DNA of 64,000 bases, taken from Elizabethkingia sp. YR214. GTDB taxonomy: Bacteria > Bacteroidota > Bacteroidia > Flavobacteriales > Weeksellaceae. The notes beneath the pieces are model-generated. The model saw only the letters and a program-made list of their open reading frames with translations. It was not told the DNA's origin and did no database searches. A program made the position numbers and the translations under genes. Shown here piece after piece: positions 62,571-64,000 of this stretch. The stretch is taken from contig NZ_QBUH01000008.1 in the NCBI RefSeq assembly GCF_003058195.1, positions 1 to 64,000 on the forward strand, given 5' to 3'. Numbering within the stretch: the first letter of the stretch is position 1; each line of letters opens with the position of its first letter.

Positions 62571-63701
62571 TTAAGTTACTTTTATTAATGCTTCTTTGTA
62601 AAGCTCTTCATATAGCGGAAGAATGTTAGCAATATCAAATTTTAGCGCATTCTCCTTGGCACTAATTTTCATTTTTGCCAGAAGGGTTTCATCAGAAAAT
62701 AGTTTTTTGGTGTATTCCACCATAGCATCTACATCGCCAACATCCGCAATAAATCCGGTTACTCCGTGTTTGTTTACTTCTGGTATTCCCCCTGCATTAC
62801 TACTGATTACCGGAGTTCCGGCTGCCATTGCTTCCAGAGCGGCAAGGCCGAAGCTTTCCTGCTGAGACGGAAGCATAAATACATCTGCATAAGCCAGAAT
62901 CTGGTAAAGATCATTTACTTTACCCATTAGTCTGATTTTGGAAATCAATTCCGGATTGTTTTCCAGGAAAGTATTGATACGCTCCATTTCCGGACCTTCT
63001 CCGATAATAATAAGACGTGTCGGGATTTCCTCCTGTACTCTTTTAAAAGTTTCCAGAACATCCTGAATACGCTTAACCTCACGAAGGTTAGAAACGTGAA
63101 TCATAATACGCTCATTGTCCTCTGCAAACTGAGATCTGCAACAGTTATTGAATGTTGTAAAAATCTCGTTGTCTATAAAGTTAGGAATTACCTGAATCTC
63201 CTTCTTAATATCGAAGTTAATGTAAGTGTCCTTCATCAGACTTTCTGATACAGAGGTTACAACATCAGATTTATTAATGGAAAATTCTACCGCTTTCTTA
63301 TAACTTGGATGCTGACCTACTAATGTAATATCGGTTCCGTGCAGTGTTGTGATAAGCGGAGTTTCTATACCATCATCTTTCAGCATTTGCTTGGCCATAT
63401 AAGCTGCATATGCATAGGGGATGGCATAATGGGCATGAATAAGATCCAGTTTGTATATTTTCACCACATGATAAATAGTAGAAGAGAGTGCAATATCATA
63501 AGGTTGATATTTGAACAAAGGATAGATTTCTACATTTACTTTATGGAAATATATATTAGGTTTGGTCATGTCCAGTCGCGCCGGCATACTGGAGCTCATG
63601 AAGTGTACCTCATAACCTTTGTCGGCCAATAGCATGCCGAGCTCTGTTGCAACAATCCCGCTTCCTCCGTAAGTGGGATAGCAAAGAATACCTATTTTCA
63701 T
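62571..63701 (-). CDS. bshA: N-acetyl-alpha-D-glucosaminyl L-malate synthase
   Basis: This first enzyme of bacillithiol synthesis joins L-malate to N-acetylglucosamine from UDP-GlcNAc. Its 376 residues form a retaining GT4 glycosyltransferase with two Rossmann halves. It begins [21 protein letters not shown], the BshA signature. Other motifs are [36 protein letters not shown] and [19 protein letters not shown] (catalytic Glu pattern), then [12 protein letters not shown]. It is between a GH3 gene and an MBL hydrolase on the minus strand. Bacillithiol is the main low-molecular-weight thiol of many Bacteroidota. Confidence 0.95.
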   Translation of the reverse strand: MKIGILCYPTYGGSGIVATELGMLLADKGYEVHFMSSSMPARLDMTKPNIYFHKVNVEIYPLFKYQPYDIALSSTIYHVVKIYKLDLIHAHYAIPYAYAAYMAKQMLKDDGIETPLITTLHGTDITLVGQHPSYKKAVEFSINKSDVVTSVSESLMKDTYINFDIKKEIQVIPNFIDNEIFTTFNNCCRSQFAEDNERIMIHVSNLREVKRIQDVLETFKRVQEEIPTRLIIIGEGPEMERINTFLENNPELISKIRLMGKVNDLYQILAYADVFMLPSQQESFGLAALEAMAAGTPVISSNAGGIPEVNKHGVTGFIADVGDVDAMVEYTKKLFSDETLLAKMKISAKENALKFDIANILPLYEELYKEALIKVT

Positions 63702-63718
63702 TTTTTATTCTCGTTTTT

Positions 63719-64000
63719 TTAAAGGTCCTGTCCGTCTCCGTATTTCAGTTGATTGTTGATCAATACAGGGAGGCGTCCGTTTATTTTGGTTTGCCCTGTA
63801 AAAGCTTTAGCTGCAGCTTTTTGGGAATATTCATTATTTTCATACGAAACCAGCACTGCAGGGATATTTTGTATATCCACATCCATTAGCGCATACGGGC
63901 TTCCGAAGACATCTAATATTACTTTTGTATTTCCCGACAGCTTATTTAAAACAGTTTTACTGACTGCCGAAATTTTGTAAGGTTTATAAGCTGTAGAATT
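63719..64000 (-). CDS. GH3 beta-glycosidase, C-terminal part (gene runs off the window)
   Basis: This is an open frame of 93 residues with its stop at 63719-63721; the 5' part lies beyond the window. It contains VILDVFGSPYALMDVDIQN, PAVLVSYENNEYSQKAAAKA and TGQTKINGRLPVLIN, the GH3 C-terminal alpha/beta sandwich pattern (LVVFGSPY... and ...A-x-x-A-x-x-GRLPV). Full-length GH3 enzymes act as beta-N-acetylglucosaminidases or beta-glucosidases. The gene lies 17 bases upstream of bshA and is probably cotranscribed. Confidence 0.8.
   Translation of the reverse strand, partial: NSTAYKPYKISAVSKTVLNKLSGNTKVILDVFGSPYALMDVDIQNIPAVLVSYENNEYSQKAAAKAFTGQTKINGRLPVLINNQLKYGDGQDL

Overview
The window looks like chromosome from a Bacteroidota species of the Flavobacteriales, most likely the Weeksellaceae (Elizabethkingia/Chryseobacterium type). 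The grounds are AT-rich DNA, TAnnTTTG-type -7 promoter elements, a BshA bacillithiol enzyme, an rpoB-rpoC-DUF3467 block, CarboxypepD_reg-like secreted proteins, MKNLKK...GG 'bacteriocin-like' leader peptides and a tmRNA whose tag reads GNEEFALAA. The species is inferred; no marker was searched against a database.

Layout. 0-4.8 kb: 5S rRNA with its terminator, a GNAT acetyltransferase, DNA polymerase IV, a cytoplasmic GH13 alpha-amylase and an AraC-type regulator. 4.9-10.2 kb: a four-gene secreted/fimbrial locus (subunit, PapD-like chaperone, two-domain tip-like protein, large usher-like outer-membrane protein). 10.4-20.4 kb (minus strand): a nucleotide-pyrophosphatase-type phosphodiesterase, then DUF3467, rpoC and rpoB. 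rpoBC has its own promoter and a leader of about 300 nt instead of rplJL upstream. 20.8-31.3 kb: GH2 beta-galactosidase, an XRE regulator, a TonB-C-terminal-like protein followed by four GG-leader cysteine-rich peptide genes (one missed by length filters), a beta-helix/PDZ protein and a GH95-like glycosidase. 31.5-39.0 kb: DapA-family lyase and cupin divergent from a MocR regulator, two Crp/Fnr-like regulators, a ketopantoate-reductase-like enzyme, an outer-membrane protein and a lone nrdB. 39.1-43.5 kb: a SIMPL protein, four tandem paralogous CarboxypepD_reg-like proteins and the tmRNA. 43.6-48.3 kb (minus): a DUF3575 protein and a putative copper/metal locus (two CNGKC proteins, MbnP-like, MbnH-like dihaem peroxidase, Cys-rich outer-membrane protein). 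48.4-60.0 kb: the most unusual region, described next. 60.1-64 kb (minus): PspC, DUF2851, MBL hydrolase, BshA and the 3' end of a GH3 enzyme.

The 48.4-60 kb island starts with two copies, 99 bp apart, of a promoter-like module (shared 15-mer CAAGTTTTGACGCCA, then a -7-like box at the same spacing). The first copy carries a perfect 7-bp dyad. Downstream, all on the plus strand, are two very small ORFs, the second joined by ATGA overlap to a 584-aa BspA/DUF285-like protein with a tail-fibre-like N-terminus. These are followed by a 1345-aa protein of no family I can name and a 752-aa protein ending in a zincin (HEMFH) toxin-like domain. An array of small genes follows (putative immunity protein, YwqK/MORN-like protein, short endonuclease V, small membrane and secreted proteins, LemA-like protein), with duplicated terminator hairpins and REP-like palindromes. 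I read it as a polymorphic-toxin module in which large proteins without signal peptides (carrier or delivery factors) are expressed with a metallopeptidase effector and a variable immunity array. The delivery mechanism is not evident from the window and may be undescribed.
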